From assembly GCA_964457935.1 (NCBI GenBank), contig CAYWFC010000012.1:1-25384 (forward strand): DNA of 25,384 bases, given 5' to 3'. The DNA comes from STF1-107 sp964457935. GTDB lineage: Bacteria > Bacillota > Clostridia > Christensenellales > UBA1242. The notes beneath the pieces are model-generated. The model was not told the origin of the DNA and did not search any database. It saw nothing but the letters and a program-made list of their open reading frames with translations. A program made the position numbers and the translations under genes. The stretch's first letter is position 1. Each line of letters starts with the position of its first letter. Below are positions 1-7,404 of the stretch, in pieces.

Positions 1-455
1 AATGTCGCATTAGCCTTTTTGACCCTATCTAATGCTCTCTGCACGACATCATCACATGACAGTCCCGCATTTACATCATCTACACAAGCAAGCACTTGCA
101 ATGCTATGCCAGATGACAAATTCTTGCTATCTATGACAACGACATTACCGAACTCCTGTTCTGCTTCTTTCGCATGACTGTACAATGATGATAATTCACT
201 AGACAATGTAAACATTATGACTTTTTCATCTTTTGGAAATTGACCAAAAAATTCTATAAAATCATCTTTGCTAGGTGCTGCAGTTTTAGGCAATTCACCA
301 GTCTCTTTGACCGAATCAAAAAGCGTCTTGTTGTCCACATTGATGTGTTCTTCGCCCTTTATGATGACTGGTATGTATAGCGTCTTTATGCCATTTTGCT
401 CTGCATAACCCTTAGGTAAATCGCAACTACTATCACAACATACATTTATTTTCAT
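1..455 (-). CDS. degV: DegV family fatty-acid-binding protein (3' part outside window)
   Basis: I translated this from the ATG at 455 leftward; the reading frame stays open for 151 codons to the window edge, so only the N-terminal half of a usually ~280-residue protein is present. The start reads MKINVCCDSSCDLP, the DegV opening, followed by TAAPS near residue 60 and IDSKNLSSG near residue 110, all typical of the EDD/DegV fold. DegV proteins (FakB in staphylococci) bind a fatty acid and present it to a kinase for phosphorylation. A good ribosome site (AAAGGAT) precedes the ATG, and the gene lies 19 bp after plsY, so it is the third gene of der-plsY-degV. Placement next to the PlsY acyltransferase fits a role in exogenous fatty-acid use. 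The ligand cannot be told from sequence. Confidence 0.9.
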   Translation of the reverse strand, partial: MKINVCCDSSCDLPKGYAEQNGIKTLYIPVIIKGEEHINVDNKTLFDSVKETGELPKTAAPSKDDFIEFFGQFPKDEKVIMFTLSSELSSLYSHAKEAEQEFGNVVVIDSKNLSSGIALQVLACVDDVNAGLSCDDVVQRALDRVKKANAT

Positions 456-474
456 AATAACATCCTTTGTTTTT

Positions 475-1095
475 CTAATTTTGTTTATCTTTTTTTCTAA
501 ACTCTGTTTTAGTTTCTTTCCCTGTCAATAGTCGCTTAATATTCGACCTGTGCGCCCAGAATATTAAAACAACTATCGCTGAGATGAATATATAATTTAG
601 CCAGTTATCAGGATGGACAAATACTAATTCGATGACACCCATAGTCAATACATAGCTCAAAGTACATAGCGAGCCGTATTTGATAACGAATACCATTACT
701 ATGGTGAATACACACAATATACTCGCGACTATAGGGTTAGCCACTATAAATATGCCAAAACTACTAGCCACGCCTTTGCCACCCTTGAAGTGATGCAATA
801 CGGGATATATGTGCCCTACCACCTCTGACAATCCTGCGATATAGAGCCCCACTTCGCCTTGCACGAAATACCCGAGCAAAGCCGCCGTCACACCCTTTAG
901 CATATCAAAGATTAGCGTCAGTAGTCCCAACTTTAATCCGAAATTTCTAAACATATTCATAGTACCAGGATTACCGCTACCTAGATTGGTAATCACATTG
1001 TGCTTCTTTTGTGTGATGAATATAGCAAAATTTAGATTTCCTATTAGGTAACTCACTAAAACTAGTAGAATATATATTGCTATAGTTTTTATCAT
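475..1095 (-). CDS. plsY: Glycerol-3-phosphate acyltransferase PlsY
   Basis: This 206-residue polytopic membrane protein matches PlsY in length and in its three cytoplasmic motifs: SYLIGNLNFA near the N-terminus, the glycine-rich loop GSGNPGTMNMFRNFG near residue 39, and GHIYPVLHHFKGGKGVA near residue 93. PlsY transfers the acyl group from acyl-phosphate to sn-glycerol-3-phosphate, the first step of phosphatidic acid synthesis in most Gram-positives. About five hydrophobic helices are visible. The acyl-phosphate loop is slightly divergent: MNM replaces the common ATN. The start codon overlaps the der stop as ATGA, with GAGGGAAG as ribosome site inside der, so translation is probably coupled. 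The DegV gene follows, giving a small lipid-precursor group. Confidence 0.96.
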   Translation of the reverse strand: MIKTIAIYILLVLVSYLIGNLNFAIFITQKKHNVITNLGSGNPGTMNMFRNFGLKLGLLTLIFDMLKGVTAALLGYFVQGEVGLYIAGLSEVVGHIYPVLHHFKGGKGVASSFGIFIVANPIVASILCVFTIVMVFVIKYGSLCTLSYVLTMGVIELVFVHPDNWLNYIFISAIVVLIFWAHRSNIKRLLTGKETKTEFRKKDKQN

Positions 1096-2411
1096 TCTTC
1101 CCTCTCGTTCTTAAAGTTAATCTTGATAGGCGTCCCTTTGAAATCAAACGCTTTTCTCAAACTATTCTCTATATAGCGCATATAAGAATTATCCACTATA
1201 CTAGCATCATTACATCTTATCTCGAAACAAGGTGGCTTGGCGCTTGTCTGCTTGCCATACAGTATCTTCAGCCTTCTGCCGTTTTTGTATGGCGGTGGTG
1301 TCGTCCTAATGGCATTGGTGAGTATGGTATTAAAAAGCCCCATAGTGATAGTTCTATTAGCATTGGCATATACGTAATCCACAGTCTCCATTACTTGACC
1401 TGTGCGTTGTCCTGTTTCACACGAGATGAATACAGGCATATAATATTTCATAAATGCCAAGTCTGTCTCCAGTTTTTTCTTAAATTCATCCATACTGGTC
1501 ATAGTCTTTTCGATCAAATCCCATTTATTGATGACTATGACACTAGGCTTGCCTTCTTCATGTATTAGACCTGCTATCTTGACATCTTGCTCTGTGATGC
1601 CTTCGTTCGCATCTATGACCAATACTGCCACATCGCATCGCTGTATAGCGTCTATCGCTCTGATAGCACTGTATCTCTCTATACTGCTAGGCTCGATTTT
1701 GCTTTTTTTACGCAAGCCTGCTGTATCTATCAGGATATAATCTTTTTTGTTCCACTTAAACGGCGTGTCTATAGCATCTCTGGTCGTGCCGGCGACAGAA
1801 CTCACCACTACTCGCTTAAATCCCAATAATTTATTCGTTAGGCTACTCTTGCCTGCATTTGGCTTGCCCACTAAAGCCACTTTTACCGGTGCGTTAATGT
1901 CTTCTACCATTGCTGATTTATCAAAATTGGCTACTATAGCGTCTAGCAAGTCGCCCAGCCCTTTGCTGTGCTCGGCAGATATAGGATAAGGGTCACCTAG
2001 CCCGAGTTCATAAAATTCATACGTCTTGTCTACTTCATTGTTATCCAGTTTATTGACTACTACTATCTTTGGAGTCTTAGTCTTTTGCAGGAAATCTGCC
2101 ACTTCCTTGTCTTTTGCTGAGATACCGGCTTGCCCGTCTACAAAGAGCAAAATAACGTCTGCTAATTCTATAGCCAGACGCGCTTGCTCGATGATATTTT
2201 TGTTCGTCTCGTCGTTTTTAGAAAAATCTAATCCGCCCGTATCTACGATAGAAAAATTATATCCATTCCAGTCAGTGTCTGCAAAAATCCTATCCCTAGT
2301 GACACCAGGCATATCGTCTACTATACTTATTCTTCTACCAGCGAGCCTATTGAAAAATGTGCTTTTCCCCACATTTGGCGCGCCTACTATTGCTACTAAT
2401 GGTTTACTCAT
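1092..2411 (-). CDS. der: Ribosome assembly GTPase Der (EngA)
   Basis: Der has two tandem GTPase domains and a KH-like C-terminal domain, and acts in late 50S subunit maturation. All parts are visible in this 439-residue protein. Domain 1 has GAPNVGKS (residues 10-17), PGVTRD (35-40), DTGG (57-60) and NKLD (120-123). Domain 2 has GKPNAGKS (182-189), AGTTRDA, DTAGLRKKS and NKWD. A basic C-terminal region follows. The length matches the family. The start is fixed by the conserved opening MSKPLVAIVG. No Shine-Dalgarno sequence precedes it; instead a TATAAT lies 8 bp upstream, suggesting a leaderless transcript. It is the first gene of der-plsY-degV, an order familiar from Clostridia. Confidence 0.98.
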   Translation of the reverse strand: MSKPLVAIVGAPNVGKSTFFNRLAGRRISIVDDMPGVTRDRIFADTDWNGYNFSIVDTGGLDFSKNDETNKNIIEQARLAIELADVILLFVDGQAGISAKDKEVADFLQKTKTPKIVVVNKLDNNEVDKTYEFYELGLGDPYPISAEHSKGLGDLLDAIVANFDKSAMVEDINAPVKVALVGKPNAGKSSLTNKLLGFKRVVVSSVAGTTRDAIDTPFKWNKKDYILIDTAGLRKKSKIEPSSIERYSAIRAIDAIQRCDVAVLVIDANEGITEQDVKIAGLIHEEGKPSVIVINKWDLIEKTMTSMDEFKKKLETDLAFMKYYMPVFISCETGQRTGQVMETVDYVYANANRTITMGLFNTILTNAIRTTPPPYKNGRRLKILYGKQTSAKPPCFEIRCNDASIVDNSYMRYIENSLRKAFDFKGTPIKINFKNEREE

Positions 2412-2419
2412 ACGAGTGT

Positions 2420-2448
2420 ATTATAACAAATAAATTTAATTTTTACAA
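2420..2448 (-). promoter_or_regulatory. Sigma-70-type promoter of der, predicted leaderless
   Basis: On the minus strand TTGTAA (2443-2448) and TATAAT (2420-2425) are separated by exactly 17 bp, and the der ATG begins 8 bp after the -10 box. Transcription would start at or within a base or two of the ATG, leaving no room for a Shine-Dalgarno site. Confidence 0.7.
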
Positions 2449-2458
2449 CAAAAATAAA

Positions 2459-4549
2459 TTATTTATGACAAATATTATTATTTTTGCACCTATTACAGTG
2501 ACCACACACGTCTAGATTTCTATTTTTTAGCCGTTTTGCTACTATTATTAGAGAAATGAGTATTGTGGCGACGCATGCTAAAACGACGAGCAAATGACCT
2601 ATACTATGGCTAAACAAAGCATATGCTATCATACCTAAAATGTACGCCAATACGAACTGAATAATTATAGCTATACTAGCGTACTTCTTACCTATCTCGC
2701 TATATAGTACTGCGATATTAGACACACATGGCGAATATAGCAAACAAAACACCAAGAAACTCATTGCGGAGGCTTTAGAAAACACGACAGCACTACCTAC
2801 TGCTATTATGCTAGATTTGATGAGTGCAAAGTCCATATCGACTTTATTGTGTATGGCGATATTTGATAGTATCAATTCTTTGGCTATCAGACCTATGATG
2901 AGCGCACTCACTATATAGGCATTGTTAAGGCCGAGCGGAGCGAATATCGGTGCGATAAATCTACATATGCCATATATGATGCTCTTATTTCCTTCACCTA
3001 CATATGCGAACGAAAAGTTTATATTGCTGAGTAGCCAAACAATGATGTTCACGCCGAAAATAATAGTAAATACCTTGACGAAAAAATGCTTCGCATTGGT
3101 ATATGCCACCTTGATAAATTGACTGGCATTCGGTGCGCGCATAGGTGGAAACTCGAGCAAAAAATCAGAATTTTTGCTCGGCAAAATAGTTTTTTCTAGC
3201 ACATATGCCAACGCTATCGCCACCGCGACACCTAGTAAATATAACCCGAGTATCACCCAGAAACTCTTGACCCCAAATACAGCGCCTGCTATGACAGAAT
3301 ACACTGGCAACTTCGCGCTACAACTCATGTATGGAGTTAGTATTGCTGTTTTGATGCGAGCATTCTTGTCAGTCATATTTTTAGCGGTCAATGTGGCTGT
3401 GGTAGAACACCCAAAGCCCATTAGCATAGAATAGGCACTTTTGCCATTCAATCCTAACGGATAAAACAAATCGTCCAGCATAAATGCCATTCTAGACAGC
3501 AGACCGCTCTCTTCTAATACAGCCAACATCATAAATAACAAACATATCTGTGGCAAGAAGCCAAATACTGCCAATCCTGCACTAAATACACCTTGGTCAA
3601 AAAAATTAATTAAAAAGTCAGATGTAGTCACTTTGGATATTAATGACATTATTGGCGTCTTGATTAAAAAATTAATTAACCACAAAAATAAATCAGTCAA
3701 TATTGGTCCTATCAAAAAAAATATTAAAAACATTCCGCTAAAAATAATTACGCTAAATATTACGAAAAATAATATTTTATTTAGCAAACATTTATCTATT
3801 TTTGCTTCGCCATATGCCTGTTTTTGCCGGTAAATTAGGCAGTTTTGACAAATATTATTTATTTTTTCATACCTGTTTTTTAATAAATATTCAAAATAAT
3901 TATTAAAATGTTTTTTTATTATATTTTTATCATTTTCGGGTATTAATTCATCTATTTTTTCATTTTCTAATATATTAAATACTTTTTGTTTGGCATTTTT
4001 AATATTATTTTTTTGCAATATAGTCTCTACTTTTTCTATAGGCAATGCGTCCACGTAATCAGTATGAGTATCGAAGGTTGGGACAGATAAGATATCATCG
4101 TTTAATTTTATTTTTCGTGCATCAGCTACTATGCATTTTCGTTGCAAGAGATTAGATAGTTTTTGGACATCGATAGAGTTGCCTTGTTTTTCAAAATATT
4201 TATAGTTATTGATAATAACATTAAACTGCACGCCTAATTCTATTAATTGCATAGCAAGATAAAGATTTCTCTCCAAGCAATTCGCATCCACTATGTACAA
4301 AAAAATGGCATCACTATTATCCATAATGACATCCACGCTCACTTTTTCTTCCATAGAAAAGTAATTTAGACTATACAGCCCCGGAATATCCACAAACATA
4401 TATTCTTGAGACTTATACTTCACTACTTTTTGCAATGCATCCACCGTCACACCATGCCAGTTGCCTGTGTGGGCGTTGCTACGAGTTAGACTATTAAATA
4501 ATGTCGTTTTGCCAGTATTTGGATTGCCTATAATGATGACTTTTTTCAT
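2459..4549 (-). CDS. feoB: Ferrous iron transporter FeoB with altered G4 motif
   Basis: FeoB imports Fe(II) through a polytopic membrane domain preceded by a cytoplasmic G domain. Visible here are G1 GNPNTGKT (residues 8-15), G2 NWHGVTVD, and G3 DIPGLYSL (54-61). The membrane part has the gate motifs GCSTTATL and PYMSCSAKLPVY, and later SPCVSNIAV. The G4 motif, normally NxxD, reads NNYK at 114-117, and G5 is VADAR rather than an SA-type loop, so guanine specificity is doubtful. The C-terminus ends in a short cysteine cluster (CGHCNRC, then a final Cys), as in many FeoBs. At 696 residues the length is normal. The ATG overlaps the feoA stop as ATGA, with GGAG upstream. The stretch around 3590-4030 is markedly richer in A+T than the rest. 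Confidence 0.95.
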   Translation of the reverse strand: MKKVIIIGNPNTGKTTLFNSLTRSNAHTGNWHGVTVDALQKVVKYKSQEYMFVDIPGLYSLNYFSMEEKVSVDVIMDNSDAIFLYIVDANCLERNLYLAMQLIELGVQFNVIINNYKYFEKQGNSIDVQKLSNLLQRKCIVADARKIKLNDDILSVPTFDTHTDYVDALPIEKVETILQKNNIKNAKQKVFNILENEKIDELIPENDKNIIKKHFNNYFEYLLKNRYEKINNICQNCLIYRQKQAYGEAKIDKCLLNKILFFVIFSVIIFSGMFLIFFLIGPILTDLFLWLINFLIKTPIMSLISKVTTSDFLINFFDQGVFSAGLAVFGFLPQICLLFMMLAVLEESGLLSRMAFMLDDLFYPLGLNGKSAYSMLMGFGCSTTATLTAKNMTDKNARIKTAILTPYMSCSAKLPVYSVIAGAVFGVKSFWVILGLYLLGVAVAIALAYVLEKTILPSKNSDFLLEFPPMRAPNASQFIKVAYTNAKHFFVKVFTIIFGVNIIVWLLSNINFSFAYVGEGNKSIIYGICRFIAPIFAPLGLNNAYIVSALIIGLIAKELILSNIAIHNKVDMDFALIKSSIIAVGSAVVFSKASAMSFLVFCLLYSPCVSNIAVLYSEIGKKYASIAIIIQFVLAYILGMIAYALFSHSIGHLLVVLACVATILISLIIVAKRLKNRNLDVCGHCNRCKNNNICHK

Positions 4550-4776
4550 AAACGCTCCACCAATATGTGCTCAGCAGTCTGTGCTTTGAGTGCGAATATA
4601 CTATGCATAAACTCGACCAGCAAAGTCTTCTTGAATGTCGAGCGTTTGATTGTCTTTATAGTTACGCCTTGATACAAGCCTAATTCCATTAGCCTATGTT
4701 CTAACATCTTATCTGCAAAATCTAGTTTTTTTATCACACACATTTTATTCAATTCGACTTTGTCCAAACTAATCAT
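4546..4776 (-). CDS. feoA: Ferrous iron transport accessory protein FeoA
   Basis: This 76-residue protein has the size and pattern of the SH3-like FeoA domain: an N-terminal hydrophobic strand region, the conserved helix HRLMELGLYQG near residues 27-37, then VTIKTIKRS and a final strand run. FeoA is a cytosolic partner required for FeoB activity. It directly precedes feoB with a 4-bp ATGA overlap, the standard feoAB arrangement. No clear Shine-Dalgarno site precedes the ATG; a CATAAT lies 7 bp upstream, but I found no good -35 at the right distance. An 11-bp palindrome overlaps that region. Iron control is expected from family knowledge, but no canonical Fur box is evident. Confidence 0.9.
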   Translation of the reverse strand: MISLDKVELNKMCVIKKLDFADKMLEHRLMELGLYQGVTIKTIKRSTFKKTLLVEFMHSIFALKAQTAEHILVERL

Positions 4777-4779
4777 ACA

Positions 4780-4790
4780 TCATATTATGA
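4780..4790. promoter_or_regulatory. Palindrome before feoA, possible operator
   Basis: The sequence TCATATTATGA is a perfect 5-1-5 palindrome ending 4 bp before the feoA start, overlapping the only -10-like box (4784-4789). The position suits a metal-responsive repressor, but it is shorter than a classical 7-1-7 Fur box and could be chance in AT-rich DNA. Confidence 0.3.
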
Positions 4791-4832
4791 CGCGAAGTAG
4801 TTAGTTATTACTATTGTATTGTGTTTGGCATC

Positions 4833-4857
4833 AAAAAAGGCTGACATCAAGCCAGCC
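4833..4857 (-). terminator. Intrinsic terminator after the ABC-F gene
   Basis: On the minus strand GGCTGGC, a 5-base loop and GTCAGCC (one G-T pair) form a 7-bp stem followed directly by six T. It lies 8 bp past the ABC-F stop and separates that gene from feoA. Confidence 0.88.
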
Positions 4858-4864
4858 CTCCTAC

Positions 4865-6433
4865 TTAAGAATTAATATATTCGTCGTAAGTTATGTTTTT
4901 ATCAAATTCTTTTGTCGCATTGATACGGATTATCCTATTTGCGACTGTGGATACCAATTCTTCGTCGTGTGACGTAAATAATATATTCCCTTGAAATTTC
5001 TGCATACCAGTATTTAGCGAAGTGATTGATTCCAAATCTAGATGGTTAGTCGGCTCATCCATTAGTAGCATATTGCCACTCGTCAGCATCATACGTGACA
5101 GCATACAACGCACTTTCTCACCACCTGACAATACTTTGGCTTTTTTCAATGCTTCTTCACCAGAGAAAAGCATCCTACCTAGCCACCCTCGCAAGAAAGT
5201 AATGTCTTTTTCTTGAGAGAATTGACCCAGCCAATCTATCAATGTTAAGTCACATCCGTCAAAGAAACTATTGTAATTCTGTGGTAGATAACTATACGAG
5301 ATAGTCTTGCCCCACTTCACTGTGCCAGTATAGTCTTCGTCTTCGCCAGCGAGTATATTAAACAAAGCAGTAGTCACAGCACTATTGTCTGAGAAAAATG
5401 CTACTTTGTCATCTTTTTGGATAGTAAACGATACATTCTTAAACAATCCATCTTTTGACAAATTCTCCACTGTCAAAATTTCGTTACCTATACGTTGTTC
5501 AAATTTGAAATCAATATATGGATATTTTCTACTAGAAATCTTAATATCCTCGAGAGTAATCTTCTCCAGTTCTTTTTTACGAGAAGTGGCTTGTTTAGAT
5601 TTCGACGCATTAGCAGAGAAACGAGCGATAAATTCTTCCAATTCTTTGGTGCGTTGTTCTAGTTTTTTGTTCGCTTCTTTGGCTTGTTTTAGCAATAATT
5701 GACTAGTCTGATACCAAAAATCATAATTACCTACAAAAATATTAATCTGACCATAGTCAATGTCGCATGTGTGCGTGCAGACTTTGTTCAAAAAATGTCT
5801 ATTATGCGAAACAATGATGACAGTGTTCTCAAAATCCAATATAAAATTCTCTAGCCACCTGATAGTCTTGACATCTAGGTTGTTCGTTGGCTCATCGAGG
5901 ATTAGATTGTCAGGATTATTAAACAAAGCCTGTGCTAGCAACACTTTCACCTTGATTTTGCTATCAATATTGCCCATCAGTTCATAGTGTAATTCGCTAG
6001 GTATTTCTAGTGAATTCAACAATGTCTGTGCTTCGCTCTCAGCCTCCCAGCCGTTCATATCCATAAATTCTGCTTCTAGGTTGGCTAATTTGATACCATC
6101 CTCATCATTAAAGTCTGGCTTGCTGTACAATTTCTCCTTCTCATCCATTATCTCGACTAGTCTCTTGTGCCCCAAGAGAACAGTGCGCAAAACAGTACAG
6201 TCATCGAATTTTTGCTGATCCTGCTCTAGTACTGAGATTCTTTCATTCTTTGGTATGCTCACTTCACCTTTGTTTGGCTCTAATTCGCCGGACAATACTT
6301 TCATAAAAGTAGATTTACCCGCACCATTCGCGCCTATGACGCCATAGCAATTACCTTTTGTGAATTTGATATTCACTTCTTCAAATAATTTTCTACTGCC
6401 GAATTGCAGACTAACGTTATTAACTGTAATCAT
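4865..6433 (-). CDS. ABC-F ATPase, YkpA/YbiT type
   Basis: This 522-residue soluble protein has two ABC domains and no membrane segment, as in ABC-F translation factors that act at the ribosomal E site. The closest match I recall is B. subtilis YkpA (E. coli YbiT). NBD1 has Walker A GANGAGKS (34-41) and Walker B LILDEPTNNLD (177-187). The linker at roughly 240-310 is charged and helical, with FIARFSANASKSKQATSRKK-like features. NBD2 has LSGGEKVR (435-442) and LLMDEPTNHLD. Two elements are degenerate: the NBD1 signature (NIDSKIKV at 155-162 instead of an LSGG) and the NBD2 Walker A (SDNSAVTT at 348-355, no GK). Both belong to the same composite ATP site. The H-switch of NBD1 is SHNRH. A GGAG ribosome site precedes the ATG, and a terminator-like hairpin abuts it. 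Whether it confers antibiotic protection cannot be told. Confidence 0.93.
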   Translation of the reverse strand: MITVNNVSLQFGSRKLFEEVNIKFTKGNCYGVIGANGAGKSTFMKVLSGELEPNKGEVSIPKNERISVLEQDQQKFDDCTVLRTVLLGHKRLVEIMDEKEKLYSKPDFNDEDGIKLANLEAEFMDMNGWEAESEAQTLLNSLEIPSELHYELMGNIDSKIKVKVLLAQALFNNPDNLILDEPTNNLDVKTIRWLENFILDFENTVIIVSHNRHFLNKVCTHTCDIDYGQINIFVGNYDFWYQTSQLLLKQAKEANKKLEQRTKELEEFIARFSANASKSKQATSRKKELEKITLEDIKISSRKYPYIDFKFEQRIGNEILTVENLSKDGLFKNVSFTIQKDDKVAFFSDNSAVTTALFNILAGEDEDYTGTVKWGKTISYSYLPQNYNSFFDGCDLTLIDWLGQFSQEKDITFLRGWLGRMLFSGEEALKKAKVLSGGEKVRCMLSRMMLTSGNMLLMDEPTNHLDLESITSLNTGMQKFQGNILFTSHDEELVSTVANRIIRINATKEFDKNITYDEYINS

Positions 6434-6444
6434 ATATCTCCTCT

Positions 6445-6490
6445 AAAAAAACTATCGCATCCTCATAGGTCAATGCGGATACGATAGTTT
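6445..6490 (-). terminator. Terminator hairpin after nrdR, abutting the ABC-F start
   Basis: On the minus strand AAACTATCG and CGATAGTTT pair perfectly over 9 bp. A single mismatch is followed by GGAT/ATCC pairing, and seven T end the structure (6445-6451). It begins 3 bp past the nrdR stop and its T run ends about 11 bp before the ABC-F start. No promoter fits between the T run and the start, so the structure may act as an attenuator as well as a terminator. Confidence 0.8.
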
Positions 6491-6493
6491 GCT

Positions 6494-6928
6494 CTAACCT
6501 ACATATTCTCTAATATCTTGCATATCTTTGCACTGAGTGTGCTGGGTAAAGTACACCAATGCTGATATAGAGTCTATCTCATTTAGGACGTTAAGTGCTA
6601 CTTTCACTATATCCATAGTGTCTATCTCCTGCTTCTGCATGGCGAGCAATCTCTTCTCTATCTCAGAAGTCAATGCCTGCTGAGTAGCCAAATCCACACT
6701 ACGGCAATAAGTAGCATATGCTATGCTCTCTGCCAATTTCTCTAACTTGAATGGCTCGCGGACATTGTCTACATTGGTGACTATCATAGGATTTTTCTCC
6801 ACTGTCTCGTATGTAGTAAATCTCTTGCCACAATTACAGCACTCTCTCCTACGTCTAATACTCATATCCTTTAGATAACGGCTATCTACGACCTTGCTAT
6901 CTACGCTACCGCAAAAAATACACTTCAT
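6494..6928 (-). CDS. nrdR: Transcriptional repressor NrdR
   Basis: NrdR senses ATP/dATP and represses ribonucleotide reductase genes. The 144-residue protein shows the N-terminal zinc ribbon with cysteine pairs C3/C6 and C30/C33, the basic stretch SIRRRREC followed by KRFTTYE, and then an ATP-cone domain from about residue 48 (MIVTNVDNVREPF onward). The length is close to the usual ~150. The start has a GAGGT ribosome site 6 bp upstream and a plausible promoter (6946-6974). No ribonucleotide reductase gene is in the window, so its targets lie elsewhere. The ABC-F gene follows after a hairpin. Confidence 0.97.
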   Translation of the reverse strand: MKCIFCGSVDSKVVDSRYLKDMSIRRRRECCNCGKRFTTYETVEKNPMIVTNVDNVREPFKLEKLAESIAYATYCRSVDLATQQALTSEIEKRLLAMQKQEIDTMDIVKVALNVLNEIDSISALVYFTQHTQCKDMQDIREYVG

Positions 6929-6945
6929 ATTTTTACCTCGGTATT

Positions 6946-6974
6946 ATTATGACATATTTTCACAAAAAAAACAA
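6946..6974 (-). promoter_or_regulatory. Probable nrdR promoter
   Basis: On the minus strand TTGTTT (6969-6974) and CATAAT (6946-6951) are 17 bp apart. The predicted start of transcription falls just before the GAGGT ribosome site, giving a leader of roughly a dozen bases. Confidence 0.45.
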
Positions 6975-7007
6975 TACATTTTCGACATTTTTTATGAAAA
7001 TATTTTA

Positions 7008-7361
7008 TTATTTTAATACTTTATTCGGTACTGTTTGCACATTTTCACCACCACAGGTAGTCGGATTAGGTAAAATTTGACATTTATTTTTATTTTGCGG
7101 TGGTGGAGGTGGAGGCGGACCGTCGAATAATTCTATCAATATGACATCAGAGCCTATTTTGCAAATATTGGCAAATGGGATGAATATCTCTTTGCTCGGT
7201 CGGAACATATTCAAAAAGCCTTTCTCAGCAGACGGCACTACCAGCCCTAGCACTTTTCCGCTCTTGCAATCAAAAACAATATCGGTAATATGCCCCAAGC
7301 ATTTGCCGTCTACCACATTCACCACTTGCTTGCACCGCAATTCTAAAAACGAAGTCTCCAA
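7008..7361 (-). CDS. YlmC/YmxH-type PRC-barrel protein with polyproline tail
   Basis: Residues 1-78 resemble the small PRC-barrel proteins YlmC/YmxH of Firmicutes (often labelled sporulation proteins; molecular role unsettled). The pattern is ELRCKQVVNVVDGKCLGHITDI, GKVLGLVVP, EIFIPFANICKIGSDVILIE. Unlike the usual ~80-90-residue forms, this 117-residue version has an extension that begins with seven consecutive prolines (7098-7118) and continues as a short polar tail with two cysteines. The start is TTG: it gives the family N-terminus METSFLELR and has AAAGGA 8 bases upstream, and no ATG fits. The ribosome site lies in the 3' arm of a long hairpin, and a promoter sits inside that hairpin. 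Confidence 0.85.
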   Translation of the reverse strand: METSFLELRCKQVVNVVDGKCLGHITDIVFDCKSGKVLGLVVPSAEKGFLNMFRPSKEIFIPFANICKIGSDVILIELFDGPPPPPPPQNKNKCQILPNPTTCGGENVQTVPNKVLK

Positions 7362-7367
7362 AAAAAT

Positions 7368-7404
7368 ATTCCTTTACAGATATTGTATTATATCGTAAAG
7401 GAAT
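7368..7404 (-). terminator. Long AT-rich hairpin: terminator after DUF368 gene and ribosome-site mask for ylmC
   Basis: ATTCCTTTAC (7368-7377) and GTAAAGGAAT (7395-7404) are perfect 10-bp arms. GATAT/ATATC extends the stem by 5 bp past a one-base bulge, leaving a 6-base loop. On the minus strand the stem is followed by a T run (7361-7367 region) that reaches the TTG start of ylmC. Reading through from DUF368 would therefore hide the AAAGGA ribosome site in the stem. Confidence 0.72.

Noticed and set aside
1528..2433. Several plus-strand open frames opposite der
   Set aside because: They lie fully antisense to a complete, motif-rich der gene and their peptides have no recognisable domain.
4780..4790. 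Classical Fur box at feoA
   Set aside because: Only a 5-1-5 palindrome is present and it does not match the 7-1-7 Fur consensus.
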